A DNA stretch of 9,170 nucleotides from Actinomycetes bacterium (GCA_023430425.1 JAEZAR010000363.1:1-9170), one strand, 5' to 3'. Shown: positions 1 through 4,992, counted from the first letter of the stretch. Notes: a model not told the origin generated them from the letters alone. Numbers and translations: made by a program.

Positions 1-1
1 T

Positions 2-148
2 CCCGGACCTGCACCGGGACCGGCGCCCGTGCCCGAGGACGACGCCACGGCACCGGGCCGGGCCCCGCGGTCCGTGCGGCGCTCGCGGGACGCGCTCCCG
101 CCCGCACCGGCCGACGACGAGGACGACCCCCCGCACGCCGTACAGTGA
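2..148 (+). CDS. Possible C-terminal tail of an upstream protein (partial)
   Basis: One frame is open from the window edge to a TGA at 146-148. It encodes about 48 residues rich in Pro, Ala, Arg and Asp, ending with an acidic stretch (ADDEDD) and PPHAVQ. Codon third positions are mostly G or C, as in the neighbouring genes. Disordered tails of this composition are common in actinobacterial proteins, but nothing here identifies a family. The other forward frames are also open for most of this short stretch, so the assignment is weak. If real, its stop codon overlaps the -10 box of orn. Confidence 0.33.
   Translation, partial: PGPAPGPAPVPEDDATAPGRAPRSVRRSRDALPPAPADDEDDPPHAVQ
141..146 (+). promoter_or_regulatory. 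-10 box TACAGT of orn, leaderless
   Basis: TACAGT fits the actinobacterial TAnnnT -10 consensus and ends six bases before the GTG at 153. Initiation 6-7 bases after the hexamer would put the mRNA 5' end at or next to the start codon. No Shine-Dalgarno and no recognisable -35 box are present. Confidence 0.6.
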
Positions 149-152
149 CGCC

Positions 153-833
153 GTGAGCTCCACCGCACCGCCGAACGACCGCATCGTCTGGGTCGACTGC
201 GAGATGACGGGCCTGGACCCCGTCGCCGACGCGCTCGTCGAGGTCGCCGCGGTCGTCACCGACTCCGAGCTCAACGTCCTGGGCGAGGGCGTGGACGTGG
301 TGATCACCCCGCCGGCCGCGGCCCTGGAGCAGATGGTTCCCTTCGTGCGGCAGATGCACACCACGTCGGGGCTCCTCGAGGCGCTGCCCGGGGGCACCAC
401 CCTCGCCGACGCGCAGGCCCGGGTCCTCGCCTACGTCCGCGAGCACGTCCCCGAGCCGGGCAAGGCACCCCTGGCGGGCAACTCGGTCGCGACCGACAAG
501 ATGTTCCTCGACCGCGACATGCCCGAGCTCGTCGGCCACCTGCACTACCGGATGATCGACGTCTCCTCGTTCAAGGAGCTCGCCCGGCGCTGGTACCCCA
601 GGGTGTACTTCGCCTCGCCCGAGAAGACCGGCGGCCACCGCGCGCTCGCCGACATCCTCGAGAGCATCGACGAGCTGCGCTACTACCGCGCGGCGATGCT
701 GGTGCCGCACCCCGGCCCGGACTCGGCGACCGCCCGCCAGGTCGCCGCCGAGGTCCTCGCCACGTCCGCGCGCCGGGCCCGGTCCGCGCAGCTGCCGGCC
801 GACGGGCCCGACGGGCACCTCACCGCCCGCTGA
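153..833 (+). CDS. orn: Oligoribonuclease (3'-5' exoribonuclease of nanoRNAs)
   Basis: A DEDDh-family exonuclease of 226 residues that degrades 2-5 nt RNAs, including the pGpG left from c-di-GMP breakdown, in the cytoplasm. The family's acidic residues are visible: D15 and E17 in WVDCEMTGLD, D115 in NSVATDKMFLD, and H162 and D167 in GGHRALADI. The segment MIDVSSFKELARRWYP (134-149) is typical of Orn. The protein is about 40 residues longer than the E. coli enzyme because of a C-terminal Ala/Arg-rich tail, which is common in actinobacteria. The GTG start is supported by the -10 box six bases upstream and by the usual distance to the first catalytic motif. As I recall, orn is also followed by a tRNA-His in mycobacteria, so the neighbourhood is conserved. 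Confidence 0.96.
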   Translation: MSSTAPPNDRIVWVDCEMTGLDPVADALVEVAAVVTDSELNVLGEGVDVVITPPAAALEQMVPFVRQMHTTSGLLEALPGGTTLADAQARVLAYVREHVPEPGKAPLAGNSVATDKMFLDRDMPELVGHLHYRMIDVSSFKELARRWYPRVYFASPEKTGGHRALADILESIDELRYYRAAMLVPHPGPDSATARQVAAEVLATSARRARSAQLPADGPDGHLTAR

Positions 834-840
834 CGACGAC

Positions 841-867
841 GACGCCGGCCCCGTGGGGACCGGCGTC
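841..867. terminator. Hairpin between convergent orn and tRNA-His
   Basis: GACGCCGG (841-848) pairs perfectly with CCGGCGTC (860-867). The inner CCCC/GGGG pairs extend the stem to about 12 bp with one bulged A. It lies between the 3' ends of two convergent genes, so it could stop transcription from both sides. There is no T-tract on either side, which is usual at very high GC. Confidence 0.6.
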
Positions 868-869
868 GA

Positions 870-945
870 TGGGGTGGCTGACGGGACTTGAACCCGCGAC
901 CCCCTGGACCACAACCAGGTGCTCTACCTGCTGAGCTACAGCCAC
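870..945 (-). tRNA. tRNA-His (anticodon GTG)
   Basis: Read on the minus strand, the acceptor strands GTGGCTG (945-939) and CAGCCAC (880-874) pair. The anticodon stem CCTGG/CCAGG encloses the loop TTGTGGT with anticodon GTG. The T-arm carries GGGTTCAAGTCCC. The discriminator is C (873), followed by an encoded CCA (872-870). Base 946 gives a G at position -1 facing C73, the identity pair unique to tRNA-His. Confidence 0.96.
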
Positions 946-977
946 CGCGACCCGCGCTCGCGCACGGGCCGACGAGG

Positions 978-983
978 AGTCTA
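978..983 (-). promoter_or_regulatory. -10 box TAGACT of tRNA-His
   Basis: TAGACT on the minus strand lies about 32 bases upstream of G-1 of the tRNA, giving a 5' leader of roughly 25 nt to be removed by RNase P. No good -35 hexamer is seen at 17 bp. The promoter sits in the 3' flank of the upstream ATP-grasp gene. Confidence 0.5.
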
Positions 984-1008
984 CCGGGTCCGGCCTGGTG
1001 CTCGGGTG

Positions 1009-1941
1009 TCAGGCACCGGCCCGGGCCGCGACGGCGTCGGCGACCCGGTCCAGCGACCCGGGGGCGAGGCTCGTGAACAGCGACGGCTCCACCAGCTCGA
1101 GCTCCATGAGCACGGGCTCGCCCGCGTCGTTGGTCACCACGTCGACGCGCGCGTACAGCAGCGGCTCGGTGACGAGCTCGACGCCGTCCGCCGACCTGTC
1201 GAAGAACCGGCGCGCCGCGCGCACCACGTCGGCCGCGAAGGCCACCTCGCCCTCCGACGGCTCGAGCCCGCTCATCCGCTCCTCGCGGTACACGCCCTGG
1301 GCCCCGACGTCGGGACCGTCGAGCATCGCGCCCTTGTGCACGCTGTGCGAGTACTCCCCCGCCACGAAGACGTGCGCCCGCTCGCCGACCGTGTCGACCG
1401 AGCTCATGTACCGCTGCACCATCACCGTGCGGCTGTCGGCCAGCAGGCGGCGGGCGTGCGAGATCGCCAGCCCGCGGGAGTGCGCGTCCATCGCCGTGTA
1501 GCGGCCGGTGTCGATCGACCCGGCGGAGACCGCGGGCTTGATGACGAAGTCCCCGCTCGCGGGGAAGCGGGTGTGCAGGGCCCGCGAGGTGAACACGCGC
1601 GTCGGCTCGAGCCACTGGGTCGGCACGACGGGCACCCCGACGGACTCGAGGTCGCGCAGGTAGTGCTTGTCCGTGTTCCAGGCGACCACCGGCAGGGGGT
1701 TGGCCAGCCGCGTCGTCGCCTCGACGCGGGCCGCCCAGCGCAGGAACTCGGTGTGCCGGGCGGCGTAGTCCCAGGTGGAGCGGATCACGACGAGGTCGAA
1801 GCCGCTCCAGTCCACCGACGGGTCGTCCCACACGGCCGGGCTGACGTCGACGCCGCGGTCGGCCAGGGCCGCGAGCAGCGGCGCGTCGTCCTCGTGCAGG
1901 TCGGGCAGGGCGGCGCAGGTGGCGAGGGCGATGCTGGTCAC
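1009..1941 (-). CDS. ATP-grasp domain protein, DcsG-like
   Basis: A 310-residue protein of the ATP-grasp superfamily, enzymes that join a carboxylate and an amine or thiol through an acyl-phosphate. It resembles the group often annotated as DcsG-like, named after the cycloserine biosynthesis ATP-grasp enzyme. Visible landmarks are VVIRSTWDY (51-59), WNTDKHYL (88-95), the nucleotide-binding lysine in FVIKPAVSAGS (K135), GERAHVFV (186-193), YARVDVV with R265 and D267, and the Mg-binding segment MELELVEPSLF (E280, E282). The domain is complete, and no signal peptide or membrane segment is present. The GTG start is supported by a -10 box six bases upstream. No other cycloserine genes flank it, so that pathway should not be assumed; the substrate is unknown. 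Confidence 0.85.
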   Translation of the reverse strand: MTSIALATCAALPDLHEDDAPLLAALADRGVDVSPAVWDDPSVDWSGFDLVVIRSTWDYAARHTEFLRWAARVEATTRLANPLPVVAWNTDKHYLRDLESVGVPVVPTQWLEPTRVFTSRALHTRFPASGDFVIKPAVSAGSIDTGRYTAMDAHSRGLAISHARRLLADSRTVMVQRYMSSVDTVGERAHVFVAGEYSHSVHKGAMLDGPDVGAQGVYREERMSGLEPSEGEVAFAADVVRAARRFFDRSADGVELVTEPLLYARVDVVTNDAGEPVLMELELVEPSLFTSLAPGSLDRVADAVAARAGA

Positions 1942-1947
1942 GCCCCA

Positions 1948-1953
1948 ACCCTA
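1948..1953 (-). promoter_or_regulatory. -10 box TAGGGT of the ATP-grasp gene, leaderless
   Basis: On the minus strand TAGGGT ends exactly six bases before the GTG start (1941-1939). No Shine-Dalgarno lies between them, so the transcript probably begins at or next to the start codon. Confidence 0.6.
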
Positions 1954-2149
1954 GAGGCGCCCGGTCCACGGCGCGGCGCGGCAGCGTGCGGGCGCCCCGG
2001 CCGGCGGAGGGTCGCGAGGGTGATTTCGCCGCAGGAGGGTGGCGGGCGGCGCCGCTCCCCTGTGCCCCGACGGGAGTTGTGCGGTTGGATCGGTCCGAGA
2101 GCACGCCTGCATGTCGAGCACTCGTGGGACGAAGGGGCCGGGATCGAGG

Positions 2150-2542
2150 ATGATCGAAGCGCTGGGTCGCGAGCACGAGGGCCGCCCGTCGGGGATGAGC
2201 CTGCACGAGGAGCCCGAGCGCTCGCTCGTGTCGGTCTTCGGCGAGGTCGACCTCGCCGTCCGGCAGAACGCCGGCCCGCTCTGCCAGGCCGTCGCCGCAC
2301 GGGGCCTCCCGGTCGTCATCGACGCGACCGACGTCACCTTCGTCGACTCCGCGGGCATGTCCGTGCTGGTCCGGCTCGCGCGCGACGCCGAGGCCGGCGG
2401 CTACCCGGTGGTGCTCGAGCACGCGCCGTGGATGCTCAAGGAGCTGCTCACCATCACCGGGGTGGACCGGCTGCTCCCGTTCGCCGAGGGGGAGCCGGTG
2501 CCGGAGCACCCCACGAGCCCGCCCGAGGAGCACCGGGCCTGA
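2150..2542 (+). CDS. STAS-domain anti-sigma-factor antagonist
   Basis: A small SpoIIAA/RsbV-type protein of 130 residues from the start chosen here. Such proteins bind an anti-sigma kinase in the unphosphorylated form and release a sigma factor. SVFGEVDLAV (28-37) is the first core strand with the usual G-E-V/I-D-L turn. VTFVDSAGMSVLVRL contains the phosphoacceptor Ser67 in the family D-S-x-G motif. A Pro/Glu-rich tail of about 15 residues follows the domain. The start is uncertain: ATG codons at 2039, 2111, 2150 and 2195 are in frame. Codons such as ACT, CGT and GGA upstream of 2150 look non-coding, and a weak GGGA lies six bases before 2150. No kinase, phosphatase or sigma-factor gene is adjacent, so its partner is encoded elsewhere. 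Confidence 0.85.
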   Translation: MIEALGREHEGRPSGMSLHEEPERSLVSVFGEVDLAVRQNAGPLCQAVAARGLPVVIDATDVTFVDSAGMSVLVRLARDAEAGGYPVVLEHAPWMLKELLTITGVDRLLPFAEGEPVPEHPTSPPEEHRA

Positions 2543-2556
2543 CCGACCGACGACGA

Positions 2557-2590
2557 GGCCCCCGACCGCCGATGCGGTGCGGGGGCCCTT
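2557..2590. terminator. Strong hairpin between STAS gene and tRNA-Lys
   Basis: GGCCCCCG (2557-2564) pairs with CGGGGGCC (2580-2587), and ACCGC (2565-2569) with GCGGT (2574-2578). The 13-bp stem has one bulged G and a CGAT loop. CTT follows on the plus strand. It separates two convergent genes and starts 15 bases after the STAS stop codon. Confidence 0.7.
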
Positions 2591-2592
2591 CC

Positions 2593-2668
<76 letters not shown>

Positions 2669-2678
2669 GCGGTGCACG

Positions 2679-2684
2679 AGGGTA
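2679..2684 (-). promoter_or_regulatory. -10 box TACCCT of tRNA-Lys
   Basis: TACCCT on the minus strand ends ten bases before the mature 5' end at 2668, leaving a leader of only a few bases. No clear -35 box is seen. Confidence 0.5.
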
Positions 2685-2700
2685 GCACCGGGCGGAGCGC

Positions 2701-2745
2701 CGGACGAAAACGAGGGAGTGCCGGCGGCCGGCTCCGCGCCGGCAC
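2701..2745 (-). terminator. Rho-independent terminator of the small acidic protein gene
   Basis: On the minus strand GTGCCGGCG (2745-2737) pairs perfectly with CGCCGGCAC (2726-2718), a 9-bp stem with a 10-base loop. It is followed by TCCCTCGTTTTCG, which contains one of the very few T-runs in the window. It lies 26 bases after the stop codon of the gene at 2772-3032. Confidence 0.65.
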
Positions 2746-2771
2746 CGGCCGGGGGGCGACCGAGGGCCGCG

Positions 2772-3032
2772 TCAGGCGCGGCCGTCCGACGGTGCCTCGT
2801 CGGCGCCCGCCTCCCACCACGCCACCTCCGGCAGCCCCTCGTCCTCGAGGATCTCCGGCGAGTCGGGGCCGGTCGGCTGGGCGAGGTCGGCGAGCAGGGT
2901 CAGGGGCACGTGCTCGCTGAGGAGGCGCATGACGTCCTCGCTCGCGCGCTCCTCCTCCGGGCTCGCCGGGACGTCGGCCGTCTCGTGCTCGCGCGCGTCG
3001 GTCGTGGCCTCGCCGTGGGTCGCGTTGCTCAT
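2772..3032 (-). CDS. Small acidic protein of unknown function
   Basis: I do not recognise a named family. The product has 86 residues and is strongly acidic. The N-terminal ~30 residues are Glu/Thr/Ala-rich and probably disordered. Residues 35-50 (MRLLSEHVPLTLLADL) could form an amphipathic helix. The segment TGPDSPEILEDEGLPEVAWW (54-73) ends in a Trp pair and looks like a short conserved motif of small actinobacterial proteins. The start chosen is an ATG with a strong Shine-Dalgarno, AGGAAGGGG, about nine bases upstream; the reading frame extends 13 codons further upstream, but that part lacks such a site. There are no cysteines and no membrane segment. A good terminator follows. No promoter of TAnnnT type is visible in the 100 bases upstream. 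Confidence 0.7.
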   Translation of the reverse strand: MSNATHGEATTDAREHETADVPASPEEERASEDVMRLLSEHVPLTLLADLAQPTGPDSPEILEDEGLPEVAWWEAGADEAPSDGRA

Positions 3033-3175
3033 CCGGCCCCCCTTCCTGGTGGTGACATCGGCGCGTGGCACGCGTCACCTGAGCCGCCGCTGGTCTGCGA
3101 CTGCTCCCACTGCACCATCGCGCGGTCGGTTCCGCAACGGCTCGCGCAGGACCCGCACGGGACGTCCACGTCCCC

Positions 3176-3232
3176 GGGGTACCTCCCGCGGGTCCCCCAA
3201 GGCTCCCTGGGGTACCTCCCGCGGGTCCCCCA
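3176..3232. repeat. Two direct copies of a 24-bp GC-rich repeat
   Basis: An identical 24-bp unit occurs at 3176-3199 and 3209-3232, a period of 33 bp. Each unit begins GGGGTACC, contains the palindrome CCCGCGGG and ends TCCCCCA. The second copy is the core of a longer hairpin: GGCT (3201-3204) pairs with AGCC (3234-3237), and CTGGGG (3207-3212) with CCCCAG (3228-3233). It lies in the 289-bp spacer between the groES-like stop and the small acidic gene. It may be a duplicated terminator-like or REP-like element. Apart from this repeat and the one at 3279-3312, I see nothing coding in the spacer. Confidence 0.75.
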
Positions 3233-3278
3233 GAGCCCCCCCGGGAGCTCCCGAGAGGTCCGCACGCGTCCGCCCGGC

Positions 3279-3312
3279 GGCCCCCGAGGCCCCCGAGGCC
3301 CCGAGGCCCCCG
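3279..3312 (-). repeat. Short tandem repeat with G-quadruplex motif on the minus strand
   Basis: Four tandem units of GGCCCCCGA (9 bp; the third unit is 8 bp, and the fourth lacks the final A). On the minus strand this gives four G-runs of 5, 4, 5 and 5 bases separated by CCTC loops, a textbook intramolecular G-quadruplex pattern. That strand is the sense strand of the groES-like transcript, just 10 bases after its stop codon, so the motif would be in the 3' UTR. The same bases can form competing GGCC hairpins. Confidence 0.7.
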
Positions 3313-3321
3313 GGGCCAGGG

Positions 3322-3780
3322 TCACAGGTAGAGCCCGGGCCCCCGGCCGGAGTCCTGCGGCTCGGCGACGCCGTGGATGTCGCGCTCCCGGAGCAGCAGG
3401 TAGCTCACGCCGCCGAGCTCGACCTCGGCCCGGTCCTCGGGGTCGAACAGCACCCGGTCGCCCACACCCACCTGCCGGACGTGCTCGCCCGCCGCGACGA
3501 CCGCACCCCACGCCAGCCGCTTGCCGACGGTCGCGGTCGCGGGGATGACGATGCCCGACGACGAGAGCCGCTCCGCAGACTCGGTGTCCAGGCGCACCAG
3601 GACGCGGTCGTGGAGCATGCGCACGCCCGGCCGCGGCTCCCCGCCTCCGGATGCGCCCGCGGTGCGCGGGCCGACGGGCCGGGCACCGCCCGGCACGGCG
3701 TTCCCGACGACCTCGGGGGGCACCGGTCCGGGGGTGCGGCCGGGGCTGCTGGCCGGTGCGGCGGCTGGATCGGAGGTCAC
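3322..3780 (-). CDS. GroES-like (Cpn10-fold) protein with N-terminal extension
   Basis: The product has 152 residues. Residues 55-138 match the Cpn10 fold: MLHDRVLVRLD (55-65), a mobile-loop-like segment SSSGIVIPATA with the IVI tripeptide where GroES has its GroEL-contacting hydrophobic triplet, then WGAVVAAGE, VGVGDRVLFDP and a C-terminal strand around SYLLLRERDIHGVA. Residues 1-54 are a low-complexity Pro/Gly/Ala/Arg region that ordinary GroES (about 97 residues) lacks. The GTG start is supported by a -10 box six bases upstream; otherwise M55 could be mistaken for the start. No groEL is adjacent, so this is likely a GroES paralogue rather than the housekeeping co-chaperonin. Whether it binds GroEL is unknown. 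It is divergent from bcp across 86 bp. Confidence 0.8.
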   Translation of the reverse strand: MTSDPAAAPASSPGRTPGPVPPEVVGNAVPGGARPVGPRTAGASGGGEPRPGVRMLHDRVLVRLDTESAERLSSSGIVIPATATVGKRLAWGAVVAAGEHVRQVGVGDRVLFDPEDRAEVELGGVSYLLLRERDIHGVAEPQDSGRGPGLYL

Positions 3781-3786
3781 GTCTCG

Positions 3787-3792
3787 AACGTA
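3787..3792 (-). promoter_or_regulatory. -10 box TACGTT of the groES-like gene, leaderless
   Basis: TACGTT on the minus strand ends six bases before the GTG at 3780-3778. There is no Shine-Dalgarno and no CIRCE or other heat-shock operator that I can see in the divergent spacer. Confidence 0.55.
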
Positions 3793-3834
3793 CCCCAGGC
3801 CCTGCCCGGGCCGGTCCGGCGGGCGGCGCGGCGC

Positions 3835-3840
3835 TAGGCT
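3835..3840 (+). promoter_or_regulatory. -10 box TAGGCT of bcp
   Basis: TAGGCT lies 26 bases before the ATG of bcp, so the mRNA has a leader of about 20 nt that includes the Shine-Dalgarno. No clear -35 box is seen. Confidence 0.55.
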
Positions 3841-3866
3841 GGAAGCACCCCCGGCCGAGGAGGACC

Positions 3867-4346
3867 ATGCCCCAGCTCGCCGTCGGCGACGTCGCCCCCG
3901 ACTTCGTCCTGCCCACCGCGGACGGGACGAAGATCCGCCTGGCGGACCTCCGTGGCCGCAGCGTGGTCGTCTTCTTCTTCCCCGCGGCGATGACGCCGGG
4001 CTGCACGCTGGAGGCGCAGGACTTCGAGGTGCTGCACCCCGAGCTGGCCGCGGCCGGCTACGAGGTGGTCGGCATCTCCCCGGACGACCCGGAACGGCTG
4101 GCCCGGTTCGCCGCGTCGTCGGGCCTGACCTACCCGCTCGCGGCCGACGTCGACCGGACGGTGCTGGACGCCTACGGCGCGTACGGCGAGAAGAAGCTCT
4201 ACGGCAAGGTCGTCGAGGGCGTCATCCGCTCCACGGTTGTCGTCGGGCCGGACGGCCGGGTCACCCTCGCGCAGTACAACGTCCGTGCGACGGGTCACGT
4301 GGAGCGCCTGCGCCGCGAGCTCGGGCTGCCGGCGCGCGCCGTCTGA
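3867..4346 (+). CDS. bcp: Peroxiredoxin, Bcp/PrxQ family
   Basis: A thiol peroxidase of 159 residues that reduces H2O2 and organic hydroperoxides in the cytoplasm. The peroxiredoxin active site PAAMTPGCT gives the P-x3-T-x2-C motif with Pro39, Thr43 and peroxidatic Cys46; Arg121 in GVIRST is the usual active-site arginine. The resolving cysteine that many Bcp proteins carry five residues after the peroxidatic one is Gln51 here, and Cys46 is the only cysteine in the protein, so this is a 1-Cys form. The ATG start has the Shine-Dalgarno GAGGAGGA (3857-3864) directly upstream; in-frame codons further upstream belong to the promoter region. A thioredoxin, a possible reductant, is encoded about 200 bp downstream on the other strand. 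Confidence 0.95.
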   Translation: MPQLAVGDVAPDFVLPTADGTKIRLADLRGRSVVVFFFPAAMTPGCTLEAQDFEVLHPELAAAGYEVVGISPDDPERLARFAASSGLTYPLAADVDRTVLDAYGAYGEKKLYGKVVEGVIRSTVVVGPDGRVTLAQYNVRATGHVERLRRELGLPARAV

Positions 4347-4357
4347 CGCCCGCCCGA

Positions 4358-4379
4358 GGCTGCAGCGCGCCGGGCAGCC
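4358..4379 (+). terminator. Weak hairpin after bcp
   Basis: GGCTGC (4358-4363) pairs with GCAGCC (4374-4379) around a 10-base loop, 12 bases after the bcp stop. There is no T-tract, and it overlaps the -35 region of the next gene, so its role as a terminator is uncertain. Confidence 0.3.
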
Positions 4380-4386
4380 GGCGCCC

Positions 4387-4392
4387 TAGGCT
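4387..4392 (+). promoter_or_regulatory. -10 box TAGGCT of tRNA-Leu
   Basis: TAGGCT ends ten bases before the mature tRNA 5' end at 4403, leaving a very short leader. Confidence 0.5.
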
Positions 4393-4402
4393 CTGCCCCG
4401 AA

Positions 4403-4484
4403 GCGCGAGTGGCGTAACTGGCAGCCGCGCCAGGTTTAGGTCCTGGTGCCCTCGGGCGTGCGGGTTCGAGTCCCGCCTCGCGCA
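4403..4484 (+). tRNA. tRNA-Leu (anticodon TAG)
   Basis: The acceptor GCGCGAG (4403-4409) pairs with CTCGCGC (4477-4483), discriminator A at 4484. The anticodon stem CCAGG/CCTGG encloses TTTAGGT with anticodon TAG (4437-4439), reading CUA and by wobble CUG. The long variable arm GCCC-TC-GGGC (4448-4457) marks a class II tRNA. The T-arm is GCGGG-TTCGAGT-CCCGC. CCA is not encoded; the next bases are CGA. Confidence 0.95.
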
Positions 4485-4496
4485 CGACGGACGGCG

Positions 4497-4533
4497 CGGC
4501 GGGAGCTGCCCGTCCACGGCGGACGGCCCGCCG
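4497..4533. terminator. Hairpin between tRNA-Leu and thioredoxin gene
   Basis: The outer stem CGGCGGG (4497-4503) pairs with CCCGCCG (4527-4533), and the inner stem CCGTCC (4510-4515) with GGACGG (4521-4526) around ACGGC. Six bases are unpaired on one side. It lies between convergent genes and could act in both directions; there is no T-tract. Confidence 0.5.
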
Positions 4534-4557
4534 GGACCGCCGGCCCACGCGCGGGCG

Positions 4558-4932
4558 TCAGGCGGAGCGGGCGGCCTTCTGCACGGCGAGCTGCGCGCGG
4601 ACCTTGTCCATGTCGAGCGACCGCACGGCCTGGACCACCTGCTCGAGGGACTGCGGCGGCAGCGCCCCGGCCTGGTTGAAGACGAGGATCCCGTCGCGGA
4701 ACGCCATGAGGGTCGGGATCGAGCGGATGCTCGCCGCGGCCGAGAGGTTCGCCTCCGCGTCCGTGTCCACCTTGGCGTGCACGACGTCGGGGTGCTGCTC
4801 GGAGGACGCCTCGAAGACGGGGGCGAACATGCGGCAGGGGCCGCACCAGGACGCCCACCAGTCGACGAGCACGATGTCGTTTCCGGTGACCGTGTCCTCG
4901 AACGTCGCCTCGGTGAGCTCGACCGTCGCCAT
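4558..4932 (-). CDS. Thioredoxin
   Basis: A complete thioredoxin of 124 residues, a cytoplasmic disulfide reductant. DWWASWCGPCRMF places the redox pair at Cys30 and Cys33; the buried Asp24 precedes it, and the cis-proline is Pro73 in SIRSIPTLMAF. No signal peptide is visible. The ATG at 4932 has the Shine-Dalgarno AGAGGAAGGA a few bases upstream; the frame extends nine codons further upstream, but that would put the Shine-Dalgarno inside the gene. The C-terminus is about 15 residues longer than E. coli TrxA (DKVRAQLAVQKAARSA), as in some actinobacterial thioredoxins. A SigR-type promoter upstream indicates induction by thiol oxidation. It could be TrxA or a paralogue such as TrxC; I leave the symbol open. 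Confidence 0.95.
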   Translation of the reverse strand: MATVELTEATFEDTVTGNDIVLVDWWASWCGPCRMFAPVFEASSEQHPDVVHAKVDTDAEANLSAAASIRSIPTLMAFRDGILVFNQAGALPPQSLEQVVQAVRSLDMDKVRAQLAVQKAARSA

Positions 4933-4967
4933 GGGTGTCCTTCCTCTCGTGAGCGCCACCAGGGGTC

Positions 4968-4992
4968 AACGCGACGCGACGCGGGGTATTCC
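4968..4992 (-). promoter_or_regulatory. SigR/SigH-type promoter of the thioredoxin gene
   Basis: On the minus strand GGAAT (4992-4988), within GGGAATA, is followed after 17 bases by GTT (4970-4968), within CGTTG. This fits the SigR (Streptomyces) / SigH (Mycobacterium) ECF sigma consensus GGAAT/C-N17-19-GTT. Initiation would be near 4960, giving a leader of about 28 nt that carries the Shine-Dalgarno. Thioredoxin genes are classic members of that regulon. Confidence 0.7.

Noticed and set aside
683..2533. 616-residue minus-strand open frame and the 571-residue plus-strand frame at 919-2634
   Set aside because: Both are Arg/Pro/Ala-rich shadows that run across orn, tRNA genes, the ATP-grasp gene and the STAS gene in the wrong frames; neither shows domain motifs.
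3033..3150. SigR-like promoter (GGAAC then GTG) on the minus strand before the small acidic gene
   Set aside because: The -10 element would be GTG instead of GTT, and the match is too poor in a GC-rich sequence.
3176..3232. CRISPR array or prophage attachment site
   Set aside because: Only two repeats with a nine-base spacer, and no cas or integrase gene nearby. The unit is GC-palindromic, as expected for terminator or REP-like DNA.
3651..3866. N-terminal extension of Bcp from upstream in-frame codons
   Set aside because: This stretch holds the bcp promoter and Shine-Dalgarno and overlaps the groES-like 5' end on the other strand. The family N-terminus matches the ATG at 3867.
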